64,000 nt of DNA from Sediminibacterium sp. (GTDB lineage Bacteria; Bacteroidota; Bacteroidia; Chitinophagales; Chitinophagaceae): contig QYPL01000014.1 in NCBI GenBank assembly GCA_007280515.1, forward strand, positions 124,001-188,000. Direction: 5' to 3'. Shown in pieces: positions 49,396 to 58,268 of this stretch. The position numbers were made by a program, and so were the translations under genes. Numbering within the stretch: position 1 is the first letter of the stretch; each line of letters begins with the position of its first letter. Below the pieces are notes generated by a model that saw only the letters and a list, made by a program, of their open reading frames with translations, was not told the DNA's origin and made no database searches.

Positions 49396-50139
49396 TTAAA
49401 TAACTTTTGCTTCTTCTTTTAATAATTTTACTAATTCATCCATATTCGTAGGGTCTACTAATTTCACGCCTGACTTTGCTAATGGACTTTCAAATTTTTT
49501 GATACTTGTTCTGGCGATAGTTTCAATAGGTTCAACTACTTTTAAAGGTTTAGTGCGGGCTGCCATAATGCCTCTCATATTCGGAATTCTTTGTTCAGCC
49601 ATTCCTTTTTGACAACTTATCACTAAGGGTAAATTCACTTCGCAGGTTTCTTCTCCGCCTTCAATTTCTCTTCTCACAGTGGCTGTGTTTCCATTCAAAT
49701 CCAATTGATTGGCTAAGGAAACAAAAGGAAAATCTAAAATTGCCGATAACATCGATCCAATAGAAGCGCTATTGTAATCAATGGTTTCTTTTCCTGTAAA
49801 AATTAGTTCATAACTACCTTCTTTGGCAATGGTAGCAATTTGTTTGGCTACATAAAAAGAGTCATTACTATTACTATTCACTCTAATGGCTTCGTCACCA
49901 CCTAATGCTAATGCTTTTCTAATAATAGGCTCAGCATCTGCTAAGCCCACTGTTACTAAATGAATAATAGTACTTGCGTCTTTTTCTTTTAATTCAATGG
50001 CTTTTACTAAAGCATACCATTCGTCATAAGGGTTGATAATCCACTGCACTCCATTTTCATCGAACTTTGTATTACCTTCGGTGAAGGCAATTTTAGCAGT
50101 CGTATCGGGTGTTTTACTAATACAAACTAAGATTTTCAT
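49396..50139 (-). CDS. etfB: Electron transfer flavoprotein subunit beta
   Basis: 247 aa; MKILVCISKTPDTTAKIAF, NPYDEWYALVKAIELKE, FTGKETIDYNSASIGSMLSAILDFPFVS, MRGIMAARTKPLKVVEP. Confidence 0.95.
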   Translation of the reverse strand: MKILVCISKTPDTTAKIAFTEGNTKFDENGVQWIINPYDEWYALVKAIELKEKDASTIIHLVTVGLADAEPIIRKALALGGDEAIRVNSNSNDSFYVAKQIATIAKEGSYELIFTGKETIDYNSASIGSMLSAILDFPFVSLANQLDLNGNTATVRREIEGGEETCEVNLPLVISCQKGMAEQRIPNMRGIMAARTKPLKVVEPIETIARTSIKKFESPLAKSGVKLVDPTNMDELVKLLKEEAKVI

Positions 50140-50198
50140 GATCGCTAATTTTGTTAAATTGTTAGTTGTCTATGCAACTAATGCAAATATAAGTCAAG

Positions 50199-50510
50199 AT
50201 GCAACGAATAGAAAGAATTATTGAGTTTTTAAATCAACAACCTAAGGATAACTTTTTAAGACATGCCTTGGCCATGGAATATATTAAATTAGGGGAGGAC
50301 CCCAAGGCCCATGATTTACTGCTAGCCGTACTTACAGATTCCCCCGATTATATTGGGTCCTACTATCATTTTGCCAAATGTCTTGAGCGAATGGGTCAAA
50401 GGGAGCAGGCTATTATTTGGTATGAAAAAGGGATGGCGGCGGCTACATTAGCCAAGGACAATCATGCCTATAGTGAGTTACAGGGCGCTTACGACGAATT
50501 AATATATTAA
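50199..50510 (+). CDS. Small TPR-like protein
   Basis: 103 aa; FLRHALAMEYIKLGEDPKAHDLLLAVLTDSPDYIGSYYHFAKCLERMGQREQAIIWYEKGMAAA. Confidence 0.75.
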   Translation: MQRIERIIEFLNQQPKDNFLRHALAMEYIKLGEDPKAHDLLLAVLTDSPDYIGSYYHFAKCLERMGQREQAIIWYEKGMAAATLAKDNHAYSELQGAYDELIY

Positions 50511-50586
50511 AATATTATATTATAATTGTCTCTTATAATAGTTACTTATAATAATTGTCCCTTCTTAGCATCATTCTATAATAATC

Positions 50587-51150
50587 CTATAATAATCTTT
50601 GAGAAATTTTGTCATCAATGAGTTGGAAAAAATCCTCGGGCTTAAATGTTCTCCAAGCAGGTATTTCCATTAGTTCAATGTAGCGGTTTAATTTTCTGAG
50701 TAAAAAATCGTGTTGGGCACCTTGGTGAAAATTAATTAAGACTGCCCAGCCATTTTCATCTGCTACTTCATCGTATAATTCCTCGTAATAGTCTTTGTCG
50801 CCACTATGAAAGTTGAAAACGCTTTCGGCAATCAAAATAAATTTATAAATACCTTCTTCCATTAATTTATCTAAGACTTCTCTTTTTAATTCCATGATAT
50901 CGTTCTCAATAGCATCGTTCCACTCGCCAATCATTTCAATAATAGCAAATTTTGCATCGTAGTCTGCAAAAAGAATTTTCAGGTATAAAGTTTTACTGCC
51001 GAACTCATCCCATTGAGGATGTATAAAATAATTATACACGGCTTGAGAAAATTCAAACTCGCTGTAAGTACGCCCAAAAAAAATAGATCTTGGATCTTCT
51101 TCTGCCATATATAAATGGCGCCAATGATAATGAGGTTCTATATCATGCAT
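50587..51150 (-). CDS. Hypothetical protein
   Basis: 187 aa continuous ORF between annotated genes; acidic, no recognised motif. Confidence 0.65.
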   Translation of the reverse strand: MHDIEPHYHWRHLYMAEEDPRSIFFGRTYSEFEFSQAVYNYFIHPQWDEFGSKTLYLKILFADYDAKFAIIEMIGEWNDAIENDIMELKREVLDKLMEEGIYKFILIAESVFNFHSGDKDYYEELYDEVADENGWAVLINFHQGAQHDFLLRKLNRYIELMEIPAWRTFKPEDFFQLIDDKISQRLL

Positions 51151-51176
51151 ATACTTAGCCAGCTGTAATTAAAAAG

Positions 51177-52097
51177 CTATTTATTTTTTTGATGATAGGT
51201 GATAAGGCCTTGCATGGGAGATTTAATAATATTACCCAGTTCAATTTCGTAGCTTAAAGCTAGTTGCTTGATGATATCCTTAAAGCCATAGGCCACACTG
51301 CCTACAAAATGAATAGGATACAACCAGGCCTCATTCATTTTATTAATATGGGCATAGAAAAAATCGTTCAAGCCATCTTCGATAATATTTTCAATCATAT
51401 AATGTCCTCTATTCTCTACTAAGAATTCGGTGAACTTAGCAAGGTATCTGTTTGGCGTAGCTTCTTTGTATACATTGTTTAAAATTTCATCCTTAGTAGT
51501 AGCAAATTTCTTCTCAAACCCGGACATTAAATCCTCGTCAAAGGTTTTATATAAATAATATTGAATCACTTTTTTTCCTAAATAAGCGCCACTGCCTTCG
51601 TCGCCTAATACATAGCCTAGGCCAGGACTATTTTTGGTAATTTTTTTCCCATTATAAAAACCTGTATTAGAACCCGTACCTAAAATACAGGCAACCCCTT
51701 TTGCATGCTGACAAGTAGCCCTTGCAGCAGCTACTAAATCGGTTTGAATATCTAGTTTTGCTTTGGTGAAAACAGCTTTCAATGCTTTTTTAAGTTCTGT
51801 AACGTTTCGAGGATTGCTTAAGCCCGTGCCATAAAAATAAACTGCATCAACTGCGTCTAGTTTAATTTTATTTCTAAAAGTTTTTTCTACTATTGCTTGA
51901 ATTTGAACAGCGCTCAGAAAATAGGGGCTGATGCCTATACTTTGCACAGTGGTTTTCTTATTAGTTTGTACAATGGTCCATTGGCATTTGGTAGCTCCGC
52001 TGTCTGCAATAATATAATTCTTCGCCATAGGTAATAATCTTGTGTGTGAAAATAGCCTTTTTAGTGTAATTTTAGCCCGAATAAAACTAGCATGCAA
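51177..52097 (-). CDS. BadF/BadG-type ATPase, N-acetylglucosamine kinase-like
   Basis: 306 aa; IIADSGATKCQWTIV, GTGSNTGFYNG, PGLGYVLGDEGSGAYLGKK. Likely start ATG 52028 (MAKNYIIADSG). Confidence 0.87.
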   Translation of the reverse strand: MHASFIRAKITLKRLFSHTRLLPMAKNYIIADSGATKCQWTIVQTNKKTTVQSIGISPYFLSAVQIQAIVEKTFRNKIKLDAVDAVYFYGTGLSNPRNVTELKKALKAVFTKAKLDIQTDLVAAARATCQHAKGVACILGTGSNTGFYNGKKITKNSPGLGYVLGDEGSGAYLGKKVIQYYLYKTFDEDLMSGFEKKFATTKDEILNNVYKEATPNRYLAKFTEFLVENRGHYMIENIIEDGLNDFFYAHINKMNEAWLYPIHFVGSVAYGFKDIIKQLALSYEIELGNIIKSPMQGLITYHQKNK

Positions 52098-53666
52098 GAA
52101 AAAAATAAATCAAATTGGGTCACCCCACTTTTTTATGCCTTTTTGGTAATAATAGGAGTGTTGATAGGGGTGTTTTTTAAAGGAAGTTTACCCTTAAATG
52201 TTTTTAGATCAGGACCGAAAGATCCTATGCAAGAAATTTTGCAGTTAATTCAATCTAAGTATGTCGAAAAGTTAGATACGGATAGTGCAAGTAATCGTTT
52301 GGCTAATTATTATTTATCTCAATTAGACCCGCACTCTGTGTATATACCGCCTACTGATTTAGTAGAAGTGAATGAACAATTGCAACCTAATTTTAAAGGT
52401 ATTGGTATTGAATTTATGCAGTTCAGAGATAGCATCTTTGTTTCTTATGTGATGAAGGAAGGGCCCGCCGCTAAAGCAGGGTTGCAAATTGGGGATATAT
52501 TGTTAAAAGCAGACGATAGCATACAATTATCGGGTAAAAAATGGGCATCAGAAGAAATTAGAAAAAAAATTAAAGGACCTTCTAATACAAGCGTAAAATT
52601 ATTAATAGACAGTGAGGGTAAACAAATTTCCATAACCATTCCAAGAGACAATGTACCGGTTTCTTCAGTAGATGCTTTTTATTTAATTAACCCCACGATG
52701 GGCTATATTAGAATTGACAAATTTGCAGATAGAACCTATGAATCCTTCATGCAGGCCTTAGATACTTTGGTGCAAAAAGGAATTAAATCATTGGTGATTG
52801 ACTTAAGAGGTAATGGAGGCGGACTACTTTCAGAAGCAGTAGCTATTGCGGATGAAGTTTTAAGTGGTAATAAATTAATTGTTTATACGCAAGGAGCTAA
52901 TTCTCCTAGGGTAGATTATTTTAGTAAAAGAGAAGGGCTTTTTGAAGAAGGTCCCTTGACTATTTTAATGGATGAAACTTCCGCATCGGCCAGCGAAGTA
53001 TTAGCAGGTGCATTACAGGATTGGGACCGCGCCACCATTGTAGGACAGCGTTCTTTTGGTAAAGGCTTAGTGCAACAACAATACAATTTATCCAATGGGG
53101 GTGCACTTCGTTTAACCACTGCAAAATATTATACGCCACTTGGTAGAAATATTCAACGCCCTTATGAAAAAGGAAAGCAGGCTTATGAAGATGATTTTAT
53201 AACAAGAATGCATGAGGATGCGATGGGTATGCAAGATTCAAGTTATAAAGGAGAAAAGTATAAGACCCCTAAAGGGCATTTAGTGTATGGTGGGGGAGGA
53301 ATTTACCCAGATAAATGGGTAAGTGAAAAAAATGTTCTCATGGATACGAGCTTTGCCATATTATGGAAGCAAAGTTTATTGAACGATTTTGTATTTCAGT
53401 GGTATTTGAAAAATAAAGCTGCTATGAATACTATAGCAACGCCTTCCGATTTTTTAAAGCAATATCAAAATTATGATTATTGGACGGTGCTGAATGGGTT
53501 TGCAAATAGCCAGGATAAGCAAAGCTTAAAAGCCATAGAAAAAAACAAGGCCTTGGTTCAAAGACAAATATTAGCCTTAGTGGCCCGCCTTAAGTGGTAT
53601 AAGCAAGGTTATTATGAAGTGCAGAATAGCTTGGACCCGCTATTTGCTACCATGCTTCCTAAATAG
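52092..53666 (+). CDS. S41-family peptidase (CtpA-like, PDZ)
   Basis: 524 aa; TM, PDZ VMKEGPAAKAGLQIGDILLKAD, SLVIDLRGNGGGLLSEAV, DETSASASEVLAGALQDWDRATIVGQRSFGKGLVQ. Confidence 0.92.
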   Translation: MQEKNKSNWVTPLFYAFLVIIGVLIGVFFKGSLPLNVFRSGPKDPMQEILQLIQSKYVEKLDTDSASNRLANYYLSQLDPHSVYIPPTDLVEVNEQLQPNFKGIGIEFMQFRDSIFVSYVMKEGPAAKAGLQIGDILLKADDSIQLSGKKWASEEIRKKIKGPSNTSVKLLIDSEGKQISITIPRDNVPVSSVDAFYLINPTMGYIRIDKFADRTYESFMQALDTLVQKGIKSLVIDLRGNGGGLLSEAVAIADEVLSGNKLIVYTQGANSPRVDYFSKREGLFEEGPLTILMDETSASASEVLAGALQDWDRATIVGQRSFGKGLVQQQYNLSNGGALRLTTAKYYTPLGRNIQRPYEKGKQAYEDDFITRMHEDAMGMQDSSYKGEKYKTPKGHLVYGGGGIYPDKWVSEKNVLMDTSFAILWKQSLLNDFVFQWYLKNKAAMNTIATPSDFLKQYQNYDYWTVLNGFANSQDKQSLKAIEKNKALVQRQILALVARLKWYKQGYYEVQNSLDPLFATMLPK

Positions 53667-53853
53667 TATTATTTTTTATCATTTGTGTAATTTCTGTTCT
53701 AGAAATTAGGGGCACAGCTTTTATATATATTTTTATTAACATTATAATTATAAATATGTATATATAATTATAAAAATTTATCAAAAAATATATAATTTAG
53801 CATATTATATAACGTATATAATTAAATATAATATATTAAAACCCTCTAAAATT

Positions 53854-54864
53854 ATGAAATCAAAGATCCTCTTACCCGTTTTTCTACTTCTTAGCCATAT
53901 TTCTAAGGCTCAAACAGATTCTACTGCCAAGGCAGCGCAGGCAAGCAATAGTTATACCATTTATTTTGATGGGTATTATAAGAGTGATTTTTCTAAAAAG
54001 GCTACTAATAATAAAACCAGCTTTACCAATTCGAATCAATCATTACAATTAGGTATGGCTTCTATTAAGATAGATCATACCAAAGGAAATTTTGCAAGTA
54101 CTCTCGATATAGGTTTAGGAAAAAGAGCCCAAGAGTTTTCTTATAATGATAATGGAGTATTGCAGGCCATTAAACAAGCTTATATAAGTTATGCTCCTAT
54201 GAATGGACTGAAGATAACAGTTGGTAAATGGGCTACACATATTGGCTATGAATTATTAGATGCTTATTCCAATAGAAACTATAGTATGAGTTATGCATTT
54301 TCATATGGTCCCTTTTTTCATACAGGTATTAGAGCAGATATTGCTTTAGGTGGAAAATCGGCCATGATGATTGGTTTTGTCCAGCCCACCGATTTTACTT
54401 TTTCATCAAGTCCCGATAAAATACTTATTGCTCAGTTCAGTACTAGCTCAAAGAATGATTTATTAAAAGCTTTTTTGAATTATCAAGGAGGTTATGATAA
54501 ATCTCAATTTGATTTAGTATTGAATGGAGTAGTGAATAATCAAATAGGTATTAACTATGATGGTACTATTGCCAATATTAGTGGAAACAATTGGACAAGC
54601 AATGCAGTATATGTAAACTATGACCCTTCTGCTAAGTTTGGATTTATTTTAAGATCAGAATATTTTAATGATAGTAAAAATGCAGTAGGGGTAGGTAGTT
54701 CCATTTTTCAAAACACAATCTCTGCGAATATTCATTTTTCCAAGCTAACCCTAATTCCAGAAATAAGATTTGATAATGCGAAAGACAAAATTTTCTTTAA
54801 TTCAAATAATAATTTAAATAAGTATGCAGGCAGTTTCTTAATAGCAGCTGTATATAAATTTTAA
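53854..54864 (+). CDS. Putative outer membrane beta-barrel porin (OmpL/Bbp2-like)
   Basis: 336 aa; signal peptide, YFDGYYKSDF...IKQAYISYAPMNGLKITVGKWATHIGYELLDAYSNRNYSMSYAFSYGPFFHTG, C-terminal aromatic strand AAVYKF. Confidence 0.78.
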   Translation: MKSKILLPVFLLLSHISKAQTDSTAKAAQASNSYTIYFDGYYKSDFSKKATNNKTSFTNSNQSLQLGMASIKIDHTKGNFASTLDIGLGKRAQEFSYNDNGVLQAIKQAYISYAPMNGLKITVGKWATHIGYELLDAYSNRNYSMSYAFSYGPFFHTGIRADIALGGKSAMMIGFVQPTDFTFSSSPDKILIAQFSTSSKNDLLKAFLNYQGGYDKSQFDLVLNGVVNNQIGINYDGTIANISGNNWTSNAVYVNYDPSAKFGFILRSEYFNDSKNAVGVGSSIFQNTISANIHFSKLTLIPEIRFDNAKDKIFFNSNNNLNKYAGSFLIAAVYKF

Positions 54865-54939
54865 TGGTGTAGCATTGAATAAGTAGTAAAAAATTTTTAA
54901 TAGTCCAGTTTTATTGTTTTAAGTAAGCAATCGTTAATC

Positions 54940-54968
54940 GGGCCCCATTTCTATGGGGCCCTCTTTTT
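54940..54968. terminator. Intrinsic terminator after porin gene
   Basis: GGGCCCCATttctATGGGGCCCTCTTTTT. Confidence 0.82.
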
Positions 54969-56961
54969 ATAATTTAATAAGCTTAATTAAGAAACCTCCA
55001 CCAGGTGCAAGTGAAATACTAAGATTTGATGTATTATTTATGACTTGATGGGTTATGCTATAGTCTGCAGCATATTTATCGGCATTTATTCCGTCTTTAC
55101 AAATAGTGGCTTTATAATTTCCTTTTTCTAAGAAAGAAAAATCAATGCTTTGTTCTTTGGCTGTCCAATTATTCATACCTGCTATATACCAATCCTTGTT
55201 TTTATTTCTAGCAGTCACAATATATTCACCCACTTTGGCATCTAGTATTTTGGTATCGTCCCAGCCTGTTGGAATATGACCTAATAAATTCATAAAATCT
55301 GGTTCTAAATAGGCTTGAGAAGGGTTGCCTGAAAAAATTTGCATGGGACTATCAAATACTACAAACATGGCTAGTTGATGAGACCTTGTGCCGTAACTCA
55401 TAGGGGCACCTTCTATATTTCTAAAACTATTTTTTGTCGCATTGTTTAAAAAGCCTGGTTCATAATCAAAAGAACCCGCTAACATTCTTGTAAAAGGCAA
55501 AACTAAATCATGACTAGGGGTGACTTTATCACTCCAAATATTATATTCAGAACCTAATACGCCTTCTCTTGTAATAGCATTAGGATAAGTTCGATTAAAT
55601 CCTTTGGGTGCATAAGCGCCATGGTACATAATCATAATTTTATGTGCAGCGCAGGCCTTGGCAATACGTTCGTAAAACTGAACTGTTTTTTGATCGTCTC
55701 TATCAATAAAGTCGGTCATAATAAAATCTACACCCCATTTATTAAATTGTGTAAGTGCAGGTTCTAATTGTTTATCTAATGTGGCCGCAATAGTCCACAT
55801 GCTTAATTTAATATTTCTCAATTTGGCATAGGCTACCAAACTATCCATATTAATTTCAGGAATGACTTTAAATAAATTTTTATAATCGCTCCAGCCTGCA
55901 TCCATCATAATTCTATCAAAACCAAATCGCGCTGCAAAATCAATATAGTATTTATAAGTAGCTGTGTTTAGCCCAGCTTTAAAAGGAATATTGAATAAAT
56001 TAATATTAATAATCCATTCATCAGTGGCCTTGCCTGGGTGCACCCAACTTGCATCTTGAATAGTAGAAGGGCTTGCTAATTGATATACCATATCATTATT
56101 AGGTAGGTCTTTATCCTCAGGTGCAATCATTATAATTCTCCAAGGAAGGGTTCTAGTTCCTTTAGTATGGGCAATGTAGTTGGCTCTTTTAGTAACCACT
56201 ACCTCTGGATATAATTCATTGGTTGTTTTTTCTTCTGCAGGATAGGGAGCGAATTGGGCTTGTATTGAATTTGTATTCGTGCCTTTTAAAAACATGCCAG
56301 GGTAGTCTAATAAATCCGATTCTGTAATAGCTATCTTTGGAGCTTGTTCAGGAACAACTAAAATGGGGTTATAGGCAATACTGCTAGTAGAAAAACTATA
56401 TAAGGGGGTTAGCGGATAAGTTTCTTCAAAACTTGTATGATAGATATCCTCATTTTCTCTTGGGTGCACAATGGGTAAATAAGCACTTGTCTTATTATTA
56501 AAATTGAATTCAGCTATTTCATTATGAATGTAGATACTGTCTTTGAATAAAGTTTGTATTTGATAAGCGAGTCCATTATTAAAAACTCTAAATAAAACTT
56601 TATAGGGTTGTTTGAGTTGAATGCTTAGTTCGGTATACTTATCTATTATTTTTTTTCTTCTTTCAGCAACGGGTACTTGAATAATAGTATTTACCTCTTT
56701 ACTACTTGTACTTACAATTTTGTTATCATGTGAAAGGCTGGTTTGGTCTTTTACTACTAAATCAATTCTATTATTAGTAAGTATTTGTTCATTTAGGTAT
56801 TGAACACTGTATTGTAATTGGGTATCCATCCAAATGGCTAGTGTAAGTTTCCCATTGGGCGATTGTACATGTAATGTATCAATATTAGCTCTAAGCGTTT
56901 GAAAAGATAAGCAGCCTAAAACAAAAATGGTGGCCTTGATATATAGTGGGAATACTTTCAT
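54967..56961 (-). CDS. Glycoside hydrolase family 97 protein
   Basis: 664 aa; signal peptide, YKYYIDFAARFGFDRIMMDAGWSDY, LSMWTIAATLDKQLEPALTQFNKWGVDFIMTDFIDRDDQ, YPNAITREGVLGSEYN, GGGFLIKL. Confidence 0.92.
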   Translation of the reverse strand: MKVFPLYIKATIFVLGCLSFQTLRANIDTLHVQSPNGKLTLAIWMDTQLQYSVQYLNEQILTNNRIDLVVKDQTSLSHDNKIVSTSSKEVNTIIQVPVAERRKKIIDKYTELSIQLKQPYKVLFRVFNNGLAYQIQTLFKDSIYIHNEIAEFNFNNKTSAYLPIVHPRENEDIYHTSFEETYPLTPLYSFSTSSIAYNPILVVPEQAPKIAITESDLLDYPGMFLKGTNTNSIQAQFAPYPAEEKTTNELYPEVVVTKRANYIAHTKGTRTLPWRIIMIAPEDKDLPNNDMVYQLASPSTIQDASWVHPGKATDEWIININLFNIPFKAGLNTATYKYYIDFAARFGFDRIMMDAGWSDYKNLFKVIPEINMDSLVAYAKLRNIKLSMWTIAATLDKQLEPALTQFNKWGVDFIMTDFIDRDDQKTVQFYERIAKACAAHKIMIMYHGAYAPKGFNRTYPNAITREGVLGSEYNIWSDKVTPSHDLVLPFTRMLAGSFDYEPGFLNNATKNSFRNIEGAPMSYGTRSHQLAMFVVFDSPMQIFSGNPSQAYLEPDFMNLLGHIPTGWDDTKILDAKVGEYIVTARNKNKDWYIAGMNNWTAKEQSIDFSFLEKGNYKATICKDGINADKYAADYSITHQVINNTSNLSISLAPGGGFLIKLIKL

Positions 56962-57101
56962 ATTCTAAAGTTAGGGATAGGGCGTCAATTAATTTAAATG
57001 ATTTTTCCCAATTTATTTGACGGGTGGGACTATTTTTAATCTTAAAAACATTAAATTCAATAACTGAATGAAGGCTAGAATTAACACATAAAAATAATAC
57101 T

Positions 57102-58217
57102 ATGAAAATGAAATCTTTAGTTTTTTTAACCCTACTAAGTTTGTTTTGTATAACAAATAATTTGGAGGCGCAAACGGGTAAAACAGGTGCGGTGAGGGTA
57201 GTGGTAGCAGGAATTACACATGGCCATGTATCTTGGATTTTAAATAAGTCTAAATCTGATGTGGTTGAGATTGTAGGTATTTACGAACCTAATAAAGCCA
57301 TCGCTGAAAAAAATGCTCTAAAATTTAATTTAAGTAAAGATTTATTCTACACTAATTTAGAAACAGCGCTTGATAAAACAAAACCAGAAGCGGTTGTCGC
57401 ATTTGGTTCTATTCATGAACATTTAAAAGTAGCCCAAGCAGCAGCTCCAAGGGGTATACATATTATGGTGGAAAAACCACTTGCTTCTAATTTAAAAGAA
57501 GCCTTAGCTATGCAGGCAGTAGCTAAAAAGAATAAGGTGATGCTACTTACCAATTACGAGACTTCATGGTATCCTTCCACTTATGAAACTTTTAGACTTA
57601 TTAAAGAAGAAAACTATGTTGGACAAATACGAAAAGTAGTATTTCATCATGGACATCAAGGGCCTAAAGAAATTGGGGTGAGCCCAGAATTTTTTAATTG
57701 GTTAACCGATCCAATTGAAAATGGAGGAGGTTCTATTGTAGACTTTGGATGTTATGGGGCAAATTTAATTACCTATTTAATGCATGGGGAAATGCCTATT
57801 TCTGTAACAGCTGTAACCAATCAGTTTAAGCCTTCCATTTATCCTAAGGTAGATGACAACGCAACCATTATTGTGAACTATGCTAAGACACAGGCTGTAT
57901 TGCAACCTTCATGGGCCTGGACTTTTGCAAGAAAGGATATGGAAGTATATGGCGACTCTGCTTATATTATAGCCGTGAATGCGCAAAAAATGCGATTGAG
58001 AAATAAAGAAGCAGCGCCAGAAACAGAAAAAACAGTCACTGATAAAGATATTCATGTATTCACCGACCCCTTCTCTTATTTACATGCGGTACTTAGAGGT
58101 AAGGAGAAAATAGAACCCTATGGTTTATATTCTACAGAAAATAATGTGATGGTAAATCGTATTTTAGAAGCGGCTATTCAATCGGCTAAAACGGGTAAGA
58201 CTATTTACATGAAATAA
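57102..58217 (+). CDS. Gfo/Idh/MocA-family oxidoreductase with signal peptide
   Basis: 371 aa; N-term MKMKSLVFLTLLSLFCITNNLEAQ, RVVVAGITHGHVSW, VEKPLASNLKEALAM, GGSIVDFGCYGANLITYLM. Confidence 0.9.
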   Translation: MKMKSLVFLTLLSLFCITNNLEAQTGKTGAVRVVVAGITHGHVSWILNKSKSDVVEIVGIYEPNKAIAEKNALKFNLSKDLFYTNLETALDKTKPEAVVAFGSIHEHLKVAQAAAPRGIHIMVEKPLASNLKEALAMQAVAKKNKVMLLTNYETSWYPSTYETFRLIKEENYVGQIRKVVFHHGHQGPKEIGVSPEFFNWLTDPIENGGGSIVDFGCYGANLITYLMHGEMPISVTAVTNQFKPSIYPKVDDNATIIVNYAKTQAVLQPSWAWTFARKDMEVYGDSAYIIAVNAQKMRLRNKEAAPETEKTVTDKDIHVFTDPFSYLHAVLRGKEKIEPYGLYSTENNVMVNRILEAAIQSAKTGKTIYMK

Positions 58218-58268
58218 ATGGGCAGAAGACTTTAAAATGTTAAAATATAATAATCTAAATATACAATT

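Noticed and set aside
50511-50586. TATAATAAT-rich repeats between convergent genes
   Set aside because: Short and AT-biased, no clear period or hairpin with a T-tract. Not distinguishable from low-complexity background.
52028-52097. Overlap of the divergent kinase and CtpA ORFs
   Set aside because: The kinase very likely starts at ATG 52028 (MAKNYIIADSGATKCQW), so the overlap is a start-prediction artefact.
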